Shown here: positions 47,226 to 56,074 of the stretch, in pieces
Layout: each line of letters opens with the position of its first letter
How positions within the stretch are numbered: position 1 is the first letter of the stretch
Source of the DNA: Phenylobacterium sp. J426
GTDB taxonomy: Bacteria > Pseudomonadota > Alphaproteobacteria > Caulobacterales > Caulobacteraceae
Assembly (NCBI RefSeq): GCF_024699945.1
Contig: NZ_JAJOMY010000001.1
Coordinates: 1,488,001 to 1,552,000 of the forward strand
Direction of reading: 5' to 3'
DNA length: 64,000 nt
The notes under the pieces: generated by a model
Databases searched by the model: none
What the model was told of the DNA's origin: nothing
Seen by the model: the letters and a program-made list of their open reading frames with translations, nothing else
Translations under genes and position numbers: made by a program

Positions 47226-49826
47226 ATGTCGTCCAAGCTGCCGAACCGCCGCGCCCAGCCGGCCGAATTTCTGGTGTCCGTCTCCGCGGCGGCCCTGGCG
47301 GCGGTCTTCGCCGCGCCTGCGTTCGCCGAGGATGCGCCCGCCGAGGTCGACGAGATCGTCGTCACCGGCCAGCGCGAGGCGCAGCGCGCGGCCATCGCCG
47401 TCAAGCGCGAGAGCTTCGAGGTGGTGGACGCCGTCTCAGCTGACGACATCGGCAAGTTGCCGGACCACAACACCGCCGCCGCGCTTCGTCGCATTCCGGG
47501 CGTCTCGGTCATGGAGGACCAGGGCGAGCCGCGCTTCCCGACGCTGCGCGGCCTGCGCTCGACCTACAACCGCACCACCATCGACGGCGCGGTCGTCGCC
47601 TCGGTCGACGAAAGCGGGCGGACCGTGCCGCTCGATATCGTCCCCTCGGTGATGGCCGGCCGCCTCGAGGTGGTGAAGACCGTGACGCCGGAGAACGACG
47701 CCAACGCCATTGGCGGCATCGTCAACGTCACCACCCGTAGCGCCTTCGACGTCGGTCGTCCGTTCTTCAACGCCATCGGCTCGTACGGCCACTACGAGCG
47801 GAGCGGCGACGTGCGCAACGACAAGCCCAGCTATCGCCTCGCGGCCGCCGGCGGCACGACCTTCGGCGCCTCCGAGGAGTGGGGGGTGGTCATCGGTGCC
47901 TCCTTCGAGCAGCTCGACTACGATATTCCGCAGGTCGAGAGCCAGGATCCCTCGGTGCGCGAGTACACCGCCGCCGGCGCCCCGGTCAGCTCGGGCGACC
48001 CCCGCGGCAACGGCATTCAGGTGCCGACCTTCCAGCGCCTGTTCTGGTACAACAACACGAAGCAGCGGGCGGGCGTGAACGCCAAGCTCGAGTACCGGCC
48101 GACCTCGGACTTCTCGTGGGTGGCCTCGGGCCTGTTCGCCAAGATGGAGGACGACGAGGAGCGTATCGAGCTGCGGCTCGAGCCCGTCGGCAACGTCGCC
48201 AGCCAGACGCCGACGTCGGGCGCCTTCGCGCGCGGCCGGGGCGTCATCCAGCTGAACCAGCCGATCACCCGTCGCGAGATCGCCCTGGCGCGCACCGGTT
48301 TTGAATGGCGGGTCGGCCCGCAGTGGAAGGCTGACGGCGACCTCGTCTATTCGCAGGCCGCCCTGGAGGTGCCCAACCACTCCGTGGAGTTCCGCACCAC
48401 GGCGGCTCAGGAAGGTCTCTACGCCTTCACCTACGACACCGCGAACCCGCTGTTCCCGGTGTTCACGCCGACCAACGATGCGGCCTTCCGCAATGCCGCC
48501 AACTATCGCCTTCAGCAGCATCGCATCGCCACCACCGAGACCGACGAGGCCTCCTGGCAGGGCAGGGCCAACCTCGCCTACGAAAGCGATGACGAGCAGC
48601 TTAAGGCGAAGTTCGGCGCCGTGGTGCGCTCGACGACGCGCGAATTCCTGTCCCGGCAGACCAACTACACGGCCACGGGCGCCTTCGTGTACACGCTCGA
48701 CCTGGTCGACAAGGCGGGCCCGAACCAGCTCATCGCGGGCCGCTACCTGCTCTCGCCGCGCATCGACGCGGACGCCGCCATGGACTTCTTCGAAGCCAAC
48801 CGCAGCCGCTTCACGGTGTCGTCGGCGGTGAACAGCGGCGACTACGAAGTCCAGGAAGACGTCTACGCCGGCTACGGCCAGCTGGCCTGGGAATACGGTC
48901 CGCTGACTCTTCTGGGCGGGCTGCGCTTCGAGCGCACCGAGGTGGAGTCCGATGCTCTGCGCAATCAGGGCGGCGTGCTGAGCCCGGTGCGCAACTCCGG
49001 CGCCTACGACAACTGGCTGCCCAGCCTGCACCTGCAGTATCGCCTGACGGACAACTTCGTGATCCGCGCCGCCTGGACCAACACCATCGGTCGTCCGGAC
49101 TTCGGCCAGCTCACCGCCGGCGAGACCATCGGCGCCGACGGCAGCCAGGCCACGCTCACCCGCGGCAATCCGGACCTCAAGGCGCGCGAGAGCGAGGGCT
49201 TCGACATCTCCTTCGAGTTCTACCCCGCCGACGGTCTCGTCTCGGTGGCGCTGTTCCGCAAGGCCATCAAGAACGAGATCTTCACGCTGTCGTCCCTGCA
49301 GACGATCGGCGGCGTCTCCACCATCGTGCGCGAGCCGCAGAACGCCGAGGACGCCAAGGTCGAGGGCCTGGAATTCGCGGTCCAGCAGGCGTTCACCTTC
49401 CTGCCCGAGCCGCTCGACGGCTTCGGCTTCAACGGCAACGTCACCTTCGTGAACTCCAGGGCCACCTACCGGACCAGTGCGGGCCTGCGCACCCGCGGCC
49501 TGTTCCAGCAGCCCGATGTCACCTCCAACGAGTCGATCTACTACCAGCGCGGACCGTTCGAGGCCCGGCTGTCGCACAACTACATCGGCGGCTTCCTTGA
49601 AACGATCGTCGACGCCGTCCCGAACTCCGACCAGTACTGGAAGGGCCGCCACCTGTTCGACGCCAGCGTCTCCTGGCGCGTCACCGACAACTTCACCGTC
49701 TTCGCCGAGGCGCAGAACATCTCGAACACCGGCCGCCAGGAAGTCACCGGCCCCGGCGCGCGCTTCCTGCAGGAATGGGCGAACTACGGCCGCACCTACT
49801 GGGTCGGCCTGGCGGCTTCGTTCTAA
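47226..49826 (+). CDS. TonB-dependent receptor of the Xanthomonas-Caulobacter type
   Basis: An 866-residue outer-membrane receptor. Signal peptide with LVSVSAAALAAVFAAPAFAEDA, TonB box VDEIVVTGQREAQRAA, plug with IGKLPDHNTAAALRRIPGVSV, RFPTLRGLRSTYNRTTIDGAVV, GRLEVVKTVTPENDANAIGGIVNVTTRSA. The barrel has typical aromatic strands and ends with the YWVGLAASF type terminal Phe. Large receptors of this group import oligosaccharides or other sizeable ligands. The next two genes, an exported propeller and a PhnD-like lipoprotein, suggest a phosphorus-containing ligand. The ATG is preceded by a hairpin containing GAGGGGG. Confidence 0.85.
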   Translation: MSSKLPNRRAQPAEFLVSVSAAALAAVFAAPAFAEDAPAEVDEIVVTGQREAQRAAIAVKRESFEVVDAVSADDIGKLPDHNTAAALRRIPGVSVMEDQGEPRFPTLRGLRSTYNRTTIDGAVVASVDESGRTVPLDIVPSVMAGRLEVVKTVTPENDANAIGGIVNVTTRSAFDVGRPFFNAIGSYGHYERSGDVRNDKPSYRLAAAGGTTFGASEEWGVVIGASFEQLDYDIPQVESQDPSVREYTAAGAPVSSGDPRGNGIQVPTFQRLFWYNNTKQRAGVNAKLEYRPTSDFSWVASGLFAKMEDDEERIELRLEPVGNVASQTPTSGAFARGRGVIQLNQPITRREIALARTGFEWRVGPQWKADGDLVYSQAALEVPNHSVEFRTTAAQEGLYAFTYDTANPLFPVFTPTNDAAFRNAANYRLQQHRIATTETDEASWQGRANLAYESDDEQLKAKFGAVVRSTTREFLSRQTNYTATGAFVYTLDLVDKAGPNQLIAGRYLLSPRIDADAAMDFFEANRSRFTVSSAVNSGDYEVQEDVYAGYGQLAWEYGPLTLLGGLRFERTEVESDALRNQGGVLSPVRNSGAYDNWLPSLHLQYRLTDNFVIRAAWTNTIGRPDFGQLTAGETIGADGSQATLTRGNPDLKARESEGFDISFEFYPADGLVSVALFRKAIKNEIFTLSSLQTIGGVSTIVREPQNAEDAKVEGLEFAVQQAFTFLPEPLDGFGFNGNVTFVNSRATYRTSAGLRTRGLFQQPDVTSNESIYYQRGPFEARLSHNYIGGFLETIVDAVPNSDQYWKGRHLFDASVSWRVTDNFTVFAEAQNISNTGRQEVTGPGARFLQEWANYGRTYWVGLAASF

Positions 49827-49836
49827 GGTGGCGGCG

Positions 49837-50641
49837 ATGCGTGCGTTCGCGATCATACTGGCTCTGCTCGCGGCGGCTCCGGCCGCCGCCCAGCCTTCGC
49901 CGGCCGCGGAGGTGATCCGGCGCTACAAGGCGCCGGAGGCCACCCAAGGCGTGGCGGTGGACGCGCGCCACTTCTACGCCGTCGCCAATTCGCGCATCGC
50001 CAAGTACGACAAGGCTACAGGCGCCAAGGTCGCCGAGTGGTCGGGCGAGCGGAGCCGCTTTCCCCACATCAACTCCTGTGCCGTCATCGGCAAGGAGCTG
50101 GTCTGCGCAGCGTCCAACTTCCCCGAGGTTCCGATGACCAGCTCGGTGGAGGTCTTCGACCCCCCAGAGGATGGTCCACCTGCGGACTGTCTCGCTTGGC
50201 CAGCAGATCGGTTCGCTCACCTGGGTGGACCGCAAGGACGGCGCCTGGTGGGCGGCCTTCGCCAACTACGAGCAGAAGGGCGGCGAGCCCGGTCGCGGCC
50301 CGGCCTACACCCAGCTCGTCAAGTTCGACGACCAGTGGCGCCGGATGGAGGGCTGGTCCTTCCCCGCCTCGGTGGTCGAGCGCTTCAAGCCGATGAGCAG
50401 CTCGGGGGGTGGCTGGGGCGCCGACGGCCTTCTCTACGTCACCGGCCATGACCACCCGGAGCTCTACGTCCTCAAGCTGCCGAAGGGGGGCTCGAAGCTC
50501 GACCATCTCGCCACCATCGCGGCCCCCATCGAGGGCCAGGCGATCGCCTTCGACAAGTCCACGGATCGTGCTCTCTTCGGCATCAGTCGGCCGAACCGCG
50601 AAGTCGTGGCCATGCGCCTGCCGAAGGTGGAGGAAAAATGA
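49837..50641 (+). CDS. Exported beta-propeller-like protein (one-base insertion)
   Basis: A 267-residue protein in the repaired frame. Signal peptide MRAFAIILALLAAAPAAAQ. The mature part consists of blade-like repeats such as GVAVDARHFYAVANSRIAKYD, GSLTWVDRKDGAWWAAFANYE, GGWGADGLLYVTGHDHPELYVL and GQAIAFDKSTDRALFGISR. This is a periplasmic or surface scaffold or hydrolase of unknown activity. The frame breaks in the C6 run at 50160-50165; removing one C restores DPQRMVHLRTVSL. Operon with the receptor (11 bp) and the PhnD-like gene (4-bp ATGA overlap). Confidence 0.65.
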
Positions 50642-51630
50642 TCCGTCGCAGCCTGCTGGGCCTGATCGCCGTCGCGACGCTCGCCGCCTGCTCGAATTCC
50701 GAGGGCCCGGCGCAGACGAAACCGCTCAACTTCTCCATCCTCTCCGCCGAGAGCCAGCAGAGCGCCCAGGCCGAGTGGGAGCCGTTCCTGGCCGACATGT
50801 CCAAGGCGCTCGGCATGCCGGTGAAGGCCTATTACGGCTCGAACTACACCGGCCTGATAGAGGCCATGCGGTTCAAACAGACCGACCTCGGCTGGTTCAC
50901 CAACCAGTCCGGCCTGGAGGCCGTGCGCCGGGCGAACGGAGAGGTCTTCGCCCGCTCGGTGAACCCGAACGGCGTCGACGGCTACGAGGCGGTGATCGTC
51001 GTGCCCAAAGGCTCGGGTCTGACGCTCGAAAAGCTGCTGGCCTGCGACCGCTCGATCAACTTCGGCATCGGCGACGCCAAGTCTACCTCCGGCACGCTCG
51101 CGCCGATGACCTATCTATTCGCCCCGCGCGGCATCGATCCGGAGACATGCTTCAAGACCGTCCGCTCCGCCAACCATGAGGCGAACCTCTTCGCGGTCAG
51201 TTCCGGCACGGTCGACGCGGCCACCAACAACACCGCGTCCATGGAGCGGATGGCGATGCTGGACACGCCCATCGCCAAGCGCACGCTGGGGTCGGTCGAG
51301 ATCATCTGGCGCTCGCCGCGCATCCCCGAAGACCCGCTGATCTGGCGCAAGGACCTCGATCCCGCGCTCAAGCAGAAGATTGCCGACTTCATGTTCAGCT
51401 ACGGCGTCGGCGATACGTCCGAGGCGGCCCGTCAGCGGGCCATCCTGGAGCGCATCCAGACCCTACCGTTCAAGGCCGCGGACGCCACCCACCTGCTCCC
51501 CGTCCGCGAGATGGAGGCGACGGGCGAGCTGCTGCAGGCCCGCCGCCGCGGCGATGCCGCCGCCGTGGCCAAGGCCGAGGCGGCCCTCGCCGAGATCCGC
51601 AAGGAACGTGCGGCGGTCGAGCCCAACTGA
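50638..51630 (+). CDS. PhnD-like phosphate/phosphonate-type substrate-binding lipoprotein
   Basis: A 330-residue periplasmic lipoprotein: signal peptide and LAACSNSEG lipobox. The body matches the PhnD/ABC binding-protein family: KALGMPVKAYYGSNYTGLIEAMRFKQTDLGWFTNQSG, DGYEAVIVVPKGSGLTLEKLLA, FGIGDAKSTSGTLAPMTYLF and PEDPLIWRKDLDP. These bind phosphonate, phosphite or phosphate-like anions. No permease or ATPase gene follows within the window, so the cognate ABC transporter is either elsewhere or absent. ATG overlaps the previous stop. Confidence 0.85.
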   Translation: MIRRSLLGLIAVATLAACSNSEGPAQTKPLNFSILSAESQQSAQAEWEPFLADMSKALGMPVKAYYGSNYTGLIEAMRFKQTDLGWFTNQSGLEAVRRANGEVFARSVNPNGVDGYEAVIVVPKGSGLTLEKLLACDRSINFGIGDAKSTSGTLAPMTYLFAPRGIDPETCFKTVRSANHEANLFAVSSGTVDAATNNTASMERMAMLDTPIAKRTLGSVEIIWRSPRIPEDPLIWRKDLDPALKQKIADFMFSYGVGDTSEAARQRAILERIQTLPFKAADATHLLPVREMEATGELLQARRRGDAAAVAKAEAALAEIRKERAAVEPN

Positions 51631-51677
51631 CGGGCGCGAGTAAGTATTTCTCCGTAGCCGATCGAGATTCGCCCTTG

Positions 51678-51706
51678 GCGACCCGCCCAGATTGGGTGGG
51701 GGTCGC
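51678..51706 (+). terminator. Stem-loop after the PhnD-like gene
   Basis: GCGACCC and GGGTCGC enclose a second pairing CCCA/TGGG, giving an extended hairpin about 50 bp past the PhnD-like stop. No T-tract follows, so it may end transcription weakly or only stabilise the transcript. It lies in the 254-bp gap before the repeat-containing gene. Confidence 0.4.
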
Positions 51707-51884
51707 ATCAAAATGAGTAACCCCTGGTTCGACCCCGGCCGGAGCGATGGCTAGTAGCCGCGCTTAACGGACGGATAACCCTGTCGTAGCGCCTCGCTGA
51801 CCGCAAGTTGTGAAAACAACTCGCGGCGCCGCTCATGGTTGTTTGTCCAATATTTGTGACCGACAAGATGTCGAGGGGCCTCTG

Positions 51885-53847
51885 ATGAGCACTGCATACG
51901 TTCAACTCGGCGGTGGCGCGCAGCCCGCCGTGACCGTCAAGATTACCGAAGTCGCCACCGGCGAATTCCGCTTCGAAGTCACTCAGTCCGGCCTCGTGGT
52001 CGGCGACCTGCGTGGGCTGTTCTTCGACGTGGCCCGGGAGGCGCTGGTGTCGGCGGCGGGGAACCAGGCGGCCGTTTCAGGCCTCGTGGCCAAGACTCAA
52101 GCCGGCGCGGTGATCGGCTCGGTCACCACCGCCGCCCTGGCCGACGGGGGATGACAGCGTCACCGGCGTGGGCGGGGGCGACAACACGATGAGCGGAGCC
52201 TTGGCCTTTGGCGGCGTCGGCCAGGAAGCCAAGGGCTATGACGTCGGGCTCGAGTTCGGCTCCGCCGGCATCGGCAAGGACGACATCGGCTCGGCCGCCT
52301 TCACCCTGAAGCTGCCCGGTCTGACCCTGGCCGACCTCGCGGGCCAGGACTTCGGCGTGCGGATGACGTCGGTCGGCGTCCTCGGCGGCGACCGCGGCGG
52401 CTCGGTGAAGCTGACCAGCGCCGCGTTCGTGGCCGTCGACGATGCGAACGAGGCTATCCAGGGCGGGGTTCGGGAAGACAGCGTCGTGGCCGGCGACGTG
52501 CTGCAGGACGTGGTCGCCACGCTCGGCGGCGGGCGCATGACCGAGACCGTCTCCTGGGCATCGCTCGACGGCGGCGCCACGAAGTTCGCCCTCGGACAGC
52601 CGCACGCTCTAGGGTCCACCGGCGCGACGATCGTGCTGAACGCCGACGGCTCCTATGTCATCGACGCCGAAGGCGCGGACGCCCTGAGCGCCGTTCAGAG
52701 CGTCCCCTTCGTGGTGACCTACGGGGTCGGCCAGACCTACTTCGACGCCGCGGGTCGCCAGATCGGCCAACTCGCAGAGACCTCGACGCTCTCGTTCGAG
52801 ATCAAAGGCGTGAACGACGCGCCCGTCGTCAGCGGCGTCGTGGCTGGCGCGGCGACGGAAGACGGCGCCGTCTCATCGCTCGACGCCCTGGCCAACGCCT
52901 CGGATGTCGACAACGGCGATCGGCTCGCGGTGGTGGACCTGCCCGCCGACCTCCCGGCCGGCGTGACCTTCGACGCCGCCACGCAGACCTTCGCCCTGAA
53001 CCCGGCCCACGCCGCCTATCAGAGCCTCGCCCAGGGTCAGACGACCACCGTCGTCGTCACCTATGGCGTGTCGGACGGCCTCGTCTCGACGCCGGCCAGC
53101 GTGCAGTGGACGGTCACCGGGACCAACGACGCCCCCGTCATCAGCGGCGCCGTCGGCGGCCTGGCCACCGAGGACGGCCCCAAGGTCACGCTGGACGCCC
53201 TCCAGAACGCCTCGGACGTGGACGCTGGCGCGAAGCTCTCGGTGGTGGTCGACCCGGCGGGCCTGCCGCCGGGCGTCAGCTACGACGCCGAAACGCACAG
53301 CTTCACGCTCGACCCGGCTCACGCAGCCTACCAGGCGCTGAACGCCGGCCAGTCGACGGTCGTCACCATCAGCTACGGCGTCTCGGACGGCATCGCCACG
53401 ACGCCCGCGACGCTTCAGTGGACGATCGCGGGGGGCGACGAGCCGGTGGTCAAGCCGCCTGCCGCGCCCACGCAGGACCACTTCCCGCTGGCGCCGAAGG
53501 ATCTGTCGCACGTCACCTTCTACTTCGACCTGACGGCGCAGGATCTCACCGACCAGGCGTTCTTCTTCGCCAAGGTGGAGACGCCCGGCTACGTCAACGA
53601 CGACCTGGACGTCTGGTACGGCCAGGCGGTCGACCAGATCGTCGCCCTCAACCCGCTGCTGGCCCAGGCGCGGCTCGTCGGCGCGGCGCTCAAGTACGGC
53701 AGCGCCCAATCCGGCGGCGGCGAGTTCTACTACGCCCTGGACGGCGACCTCGACCAGGATCCGGTTCCCACCGGCCATCTCGTCCAGGGCTCGGAGTACA
53801 AGCTCTACGCGGGCGGCGTGACCTACGGCTACGACGACCTGTTCTAG
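51885..53847 (+). CDS. Repeat-containing surface or secreted protein (VCBS/cadherin-like; one-base insertion)
   Basis: About 653 residues in the repaired frame. There is no Sec signal. The N-terminal part (YVQLGGGAQPAVTVKITEVA, GLFFDVAREAL and, after the repair, DDSVTGVGGGDNTMSG) resembles that of large secreted adhesins. Two Ig-like repeats of about 100 residues follow (SGVVAGAATEDGAVSSLDAL and SGAVGGLATEDGPKVTLDAL, each ending in VQWT-type strands), then a C-terminal domain with QDHFPLAPKDLSHVTFYFDL. Type I secretion is plausible, but no transporter is near. The frame breaks in a G5 run at 52146-52150. RBS TCGAGGGGCC. Its stop overlaps the thioesterase stop (CTAG). Confidence 0.75.
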
Positions 53848-54254
53848 TCCTGCCGCAGCAGGAAATGGCCCCGGAGCGCCGCCACCGGCGTTTCGGGGCT
53901 GTCCTGCCAGGCTTCCACATGCACGTTGGCGATGCGGCGTCCCACCTTCCTGAGGTCGGCCCGGGCGAACAGGTCCTGCGGCTTGCCGGGCCGCAGGTAT
54001 TCGATCGTCACGTCGATGGTCTTGGGCATCCGCCGGGACGGCTCGGCGACGGCCAGCTGCGCCAGCGCCGTCATCTCCATGAACGCCCCGATCACTCCGC
54101 CATGCAGGGCGGGGATCATTGGGTTGCCGATCAGCCGCTTGCGGAACGGCAGGCGGGCGGTCAGCAGGTCGCCTTGCAGTTCGGCCTTCATGCCCAGGAA
54201 CTTGATGTAGGGCGAGCGCTCCAGGAACGCGGCCAGCGCGGCGGATTTGTCCAT
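53844..54254 (-). CDS. PaaI-type hotdog thioesterase
   Basis: A 136-residue hotdog-fold protein, probably an acyl-CoA thioesterase. The family pattern is MIPALHGGVIGAFMEMTALAQLAVAE with the conserved HGG, then TIDVTIEYLRPGKPQDLFARADL. It is the second of two tandem thioesterase genes, 5 bp after the first, and the two probably form a heterodimer or act on related substrates. Confidence 0.8.
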   Translation of the reverse strand: MDKSAALAAFLERSPYIKFLGMKAELQGDLLTARLPFRKRLIGNPMIPALHGGVIGAFMEMTALAQLAVAEPSRRMPKTIDVTIEYLRPGKPQDLFARADLRKVGRRIANVHVEAWQDSPETPVAALRGHFLLRQD

Positions 54255-54259
54255 CGGCC

Positions 54260-54715
54260 CTAGCCCCGGTTCAGGATGAAGGCGGCCTGGGCGGTGGCCA
54301 CGAGGTCGCTCTGGTCCACGTCCCAGGCCTCGGCGCGGACGAAGGCGATGGAGCGGGTCATCTTGTAGCAGTGGGCTTCCGCGATCAGACCCGCCCGAGG
54401 GGCCGCCGGCCGCATGTAGTCGATCCGCAGGTCGAGCGTGGCGATCGGGAAGTTGATCTTGCCCGTGGCGTTCACCGCCATGCCGCAGCAGTGGTCCAGC
54501 AGCGCCGTGACGACGCCCGAGGCGATCACCCCGCTCTCGGGGTCGGCCACCAGGTCCTCGCGCCACGGAACCGACATCCGGCCCCGTCCGTCCTCGGCGC
54601 TCTCGAACTTCAGGCCGATCGCGGCGGCGTGCGGCGCCATGGTCATGGCGTGCCCCACCATCTTGCGGATGAGCTTCATGCCCCGGGCGTAGGGCGCAGA
54701 CGCCGGGTCCGTCAA
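54260..54715 (-). CDS. PaaI-type hotdog thioesterase (second copy)
   Basis: A 151-residue hotdog protein (TTG start at 54715, with ATG at 54679 as an alternative). Family segments: SGVIASGVVTALLDHCCGMAV, TLDLRIDYMRPAAPRAGLIAEA and FVRAEAWD. The usual HGG is replaced by ASG in this copy while Asp in LLDHC is kept. It is divergent from the exonuclease gene. Confidence 0.78.
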   Translation of the reverse strand: MTDPASAPYARGMKLIRKMVGHAMTMAPHAAAIGLKFESAEDGRGRMSVPWREDLVADPESGVIASGVVTALLDHCCGMAVNATGKINFPIATLDLRIDYMRPAAPRAGLIAEAHCYKMTRSIAFVRAEAWDVDQSDLVATAQAAFILNRG

Positions 54716-54752
54716 TGCGGAGCCGAACGCGGCCTCCTACATTGTGAAGGCG

Positions 54753-55764
54753 ATGATCCGTCCCCAGGACCTGCTCTGCCCCAAGCCCGAGGGCCTCTAC
54801 TGCGCGCCGGGCGACTTCTACGTCGACCCCGTGCGGCCGGTAGACCGGGCTGTGATCACCCACGGCCACGCCGACCATGCCCGATCGGGCCACGGCACGG
54901 TGCTGGCCACGCCCGAGACTCTGGCGATCATGGGCGAGCGCTACGGCCGCGACTTTACCGGCCAGCAGCAGGCGATCGGCTACGGCGAGACGATCTCCCA
55001 CAAGGGCGTCGAGATCACCCTCGTCCCCGCCGGCCACGTGCTGGGCTCGGCTCAGGCGGTGGTTCGCTGGAAAGGCCTGACCATGGTGGTCTCCGGCGAC
55101 TACAAGCGAAGGCGCGATCCCACCTGCCCGCCCTTCGAGCCGGTGCCCTGCGACGTCTTCATTTCGGAGGCGACCTTCGGCCTGCCGGTCTTCCGCCATC
55201 CCGACGACCGGGAGGAGGTCGCCCGCCTCCTGCGGTCGGTTCAGCAGTTCCCGGAACGGAGCCACATCATCGGCGCCTACGCGCTCGGCAAGGCGCAGAG
55301 GATCATCCGCTTGCTGCGGGAGGCCGGCTGGGATCGCACCATCTACGTCCACGGGGCGCTGGAGCGGCTGAACGCCCTCTATCAGAAGCACGGCGTCGAC
55401 TTGGGTCCGCTGGCCCCCCGCCACCGTGGCCGACAAGAAGAACTTCGCCGGTGAGATCGTCGTCGCCCCGCCGTCCGCCCTGCAGGACCGCTGGAGCCGT
55501 CGTTTCCCCGAACCGGTCGCGGCCTTCGCCTCCGGCTGGATGCAGATCCGCGCCCGGGCCAAGCAGCGCGGCGTCGAGCTGCCGCTCGTCATCTCCGACC
55601 ACGCGGACTGGGACGAACTCACTGCGACGGTCGACGAGATCCGGCCGGGCGAACTGTGGATCACCCACGGCCGGGAGGAGGCGCTGGCCCGCTGGGCCGA
55701 GCTTCACGGGATTTCCGCCCGCGCGCTGGCCCTGGTGGGCTACGAGGACGAGGGCGACGACTAG
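54753..55764 (+). CDS. Ligase-associated MBL-fold DNA exonuclease (one-base insertion)
   Basis: A metallo-beta-lactamase-fold nuclease of 336 residues in the repaired frame. Metal motifs: THGHADHARSG (HxHxDH), AGHVLGSAQ, VSGDYKRRRDPT and, past the break, SDHADWDE. It matches the exonuclease that is encoded next to ATP-dependent DNA ligases and a helicase in a conserved repair cluster. The frame breaks in the C6 run at 55414-55419; removing one C joins LGPLAPATVADKKNF. A GTG at 54744 is a possible earlier start. The DNA ligase follows, separated by one small gene. Confidence 0.88.
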
Positions 55765-55812
55765 GAACGGCGGGGCTCCGCTGGCGTTGGCTCCGGCGAA
55801 GAGGAGCCAAGC

Positions 55813-56024
55813 ATGTCCGAAACCCCCAATCCCGGCAGCGCCGGCGGCGAAGGCGGCCCGATCAATCGCCCGCACGGCGAGGGCCTGCCGCCCAAGACCG
55901 GCGGCATGACGCCCGACCTCGGAACCGGCGACAGCCGCGATCCCGGCATGGCCGGTGGCGGCGACATCGGCCAGGATTCCCCGGCGGCATGATCGGCGAG
56001 GGTGACGACGGTCGGGACGTCTAG
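55813..56024 (+). CDS. Small Gly/Pro/Asp-rich protein (probable one-base deletion)
   Basis: Starts at an ATG with GAGGAG before it. As given it encodes 59 residues, low-complexity (MSETPNPGSAGGEGGPINRP), probably disordered, ending at 55992. If one base is added in the C4 run at 55979-55982, the protein continues with a matching composition (PGGMIGEGDDGRDV) to a TAG at 56022-56024, giving 70 residues. Lying between exonuclease and ligase, it is in their transcript. Function unknown. Confidence 0.5.
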
Positions 56025-56074
56025 AATCTTGCGCGAATTTGGCGGCCAAGCTCCGCGACCCTAGCTTCTGATCC

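Noticed and set aside
47436..49856. Long minus-strand open frame of about 800 codons
   Set aside because: Antisense shadow of the third TonB receptor, which has clear plug and barrel motifs on the plus strand.
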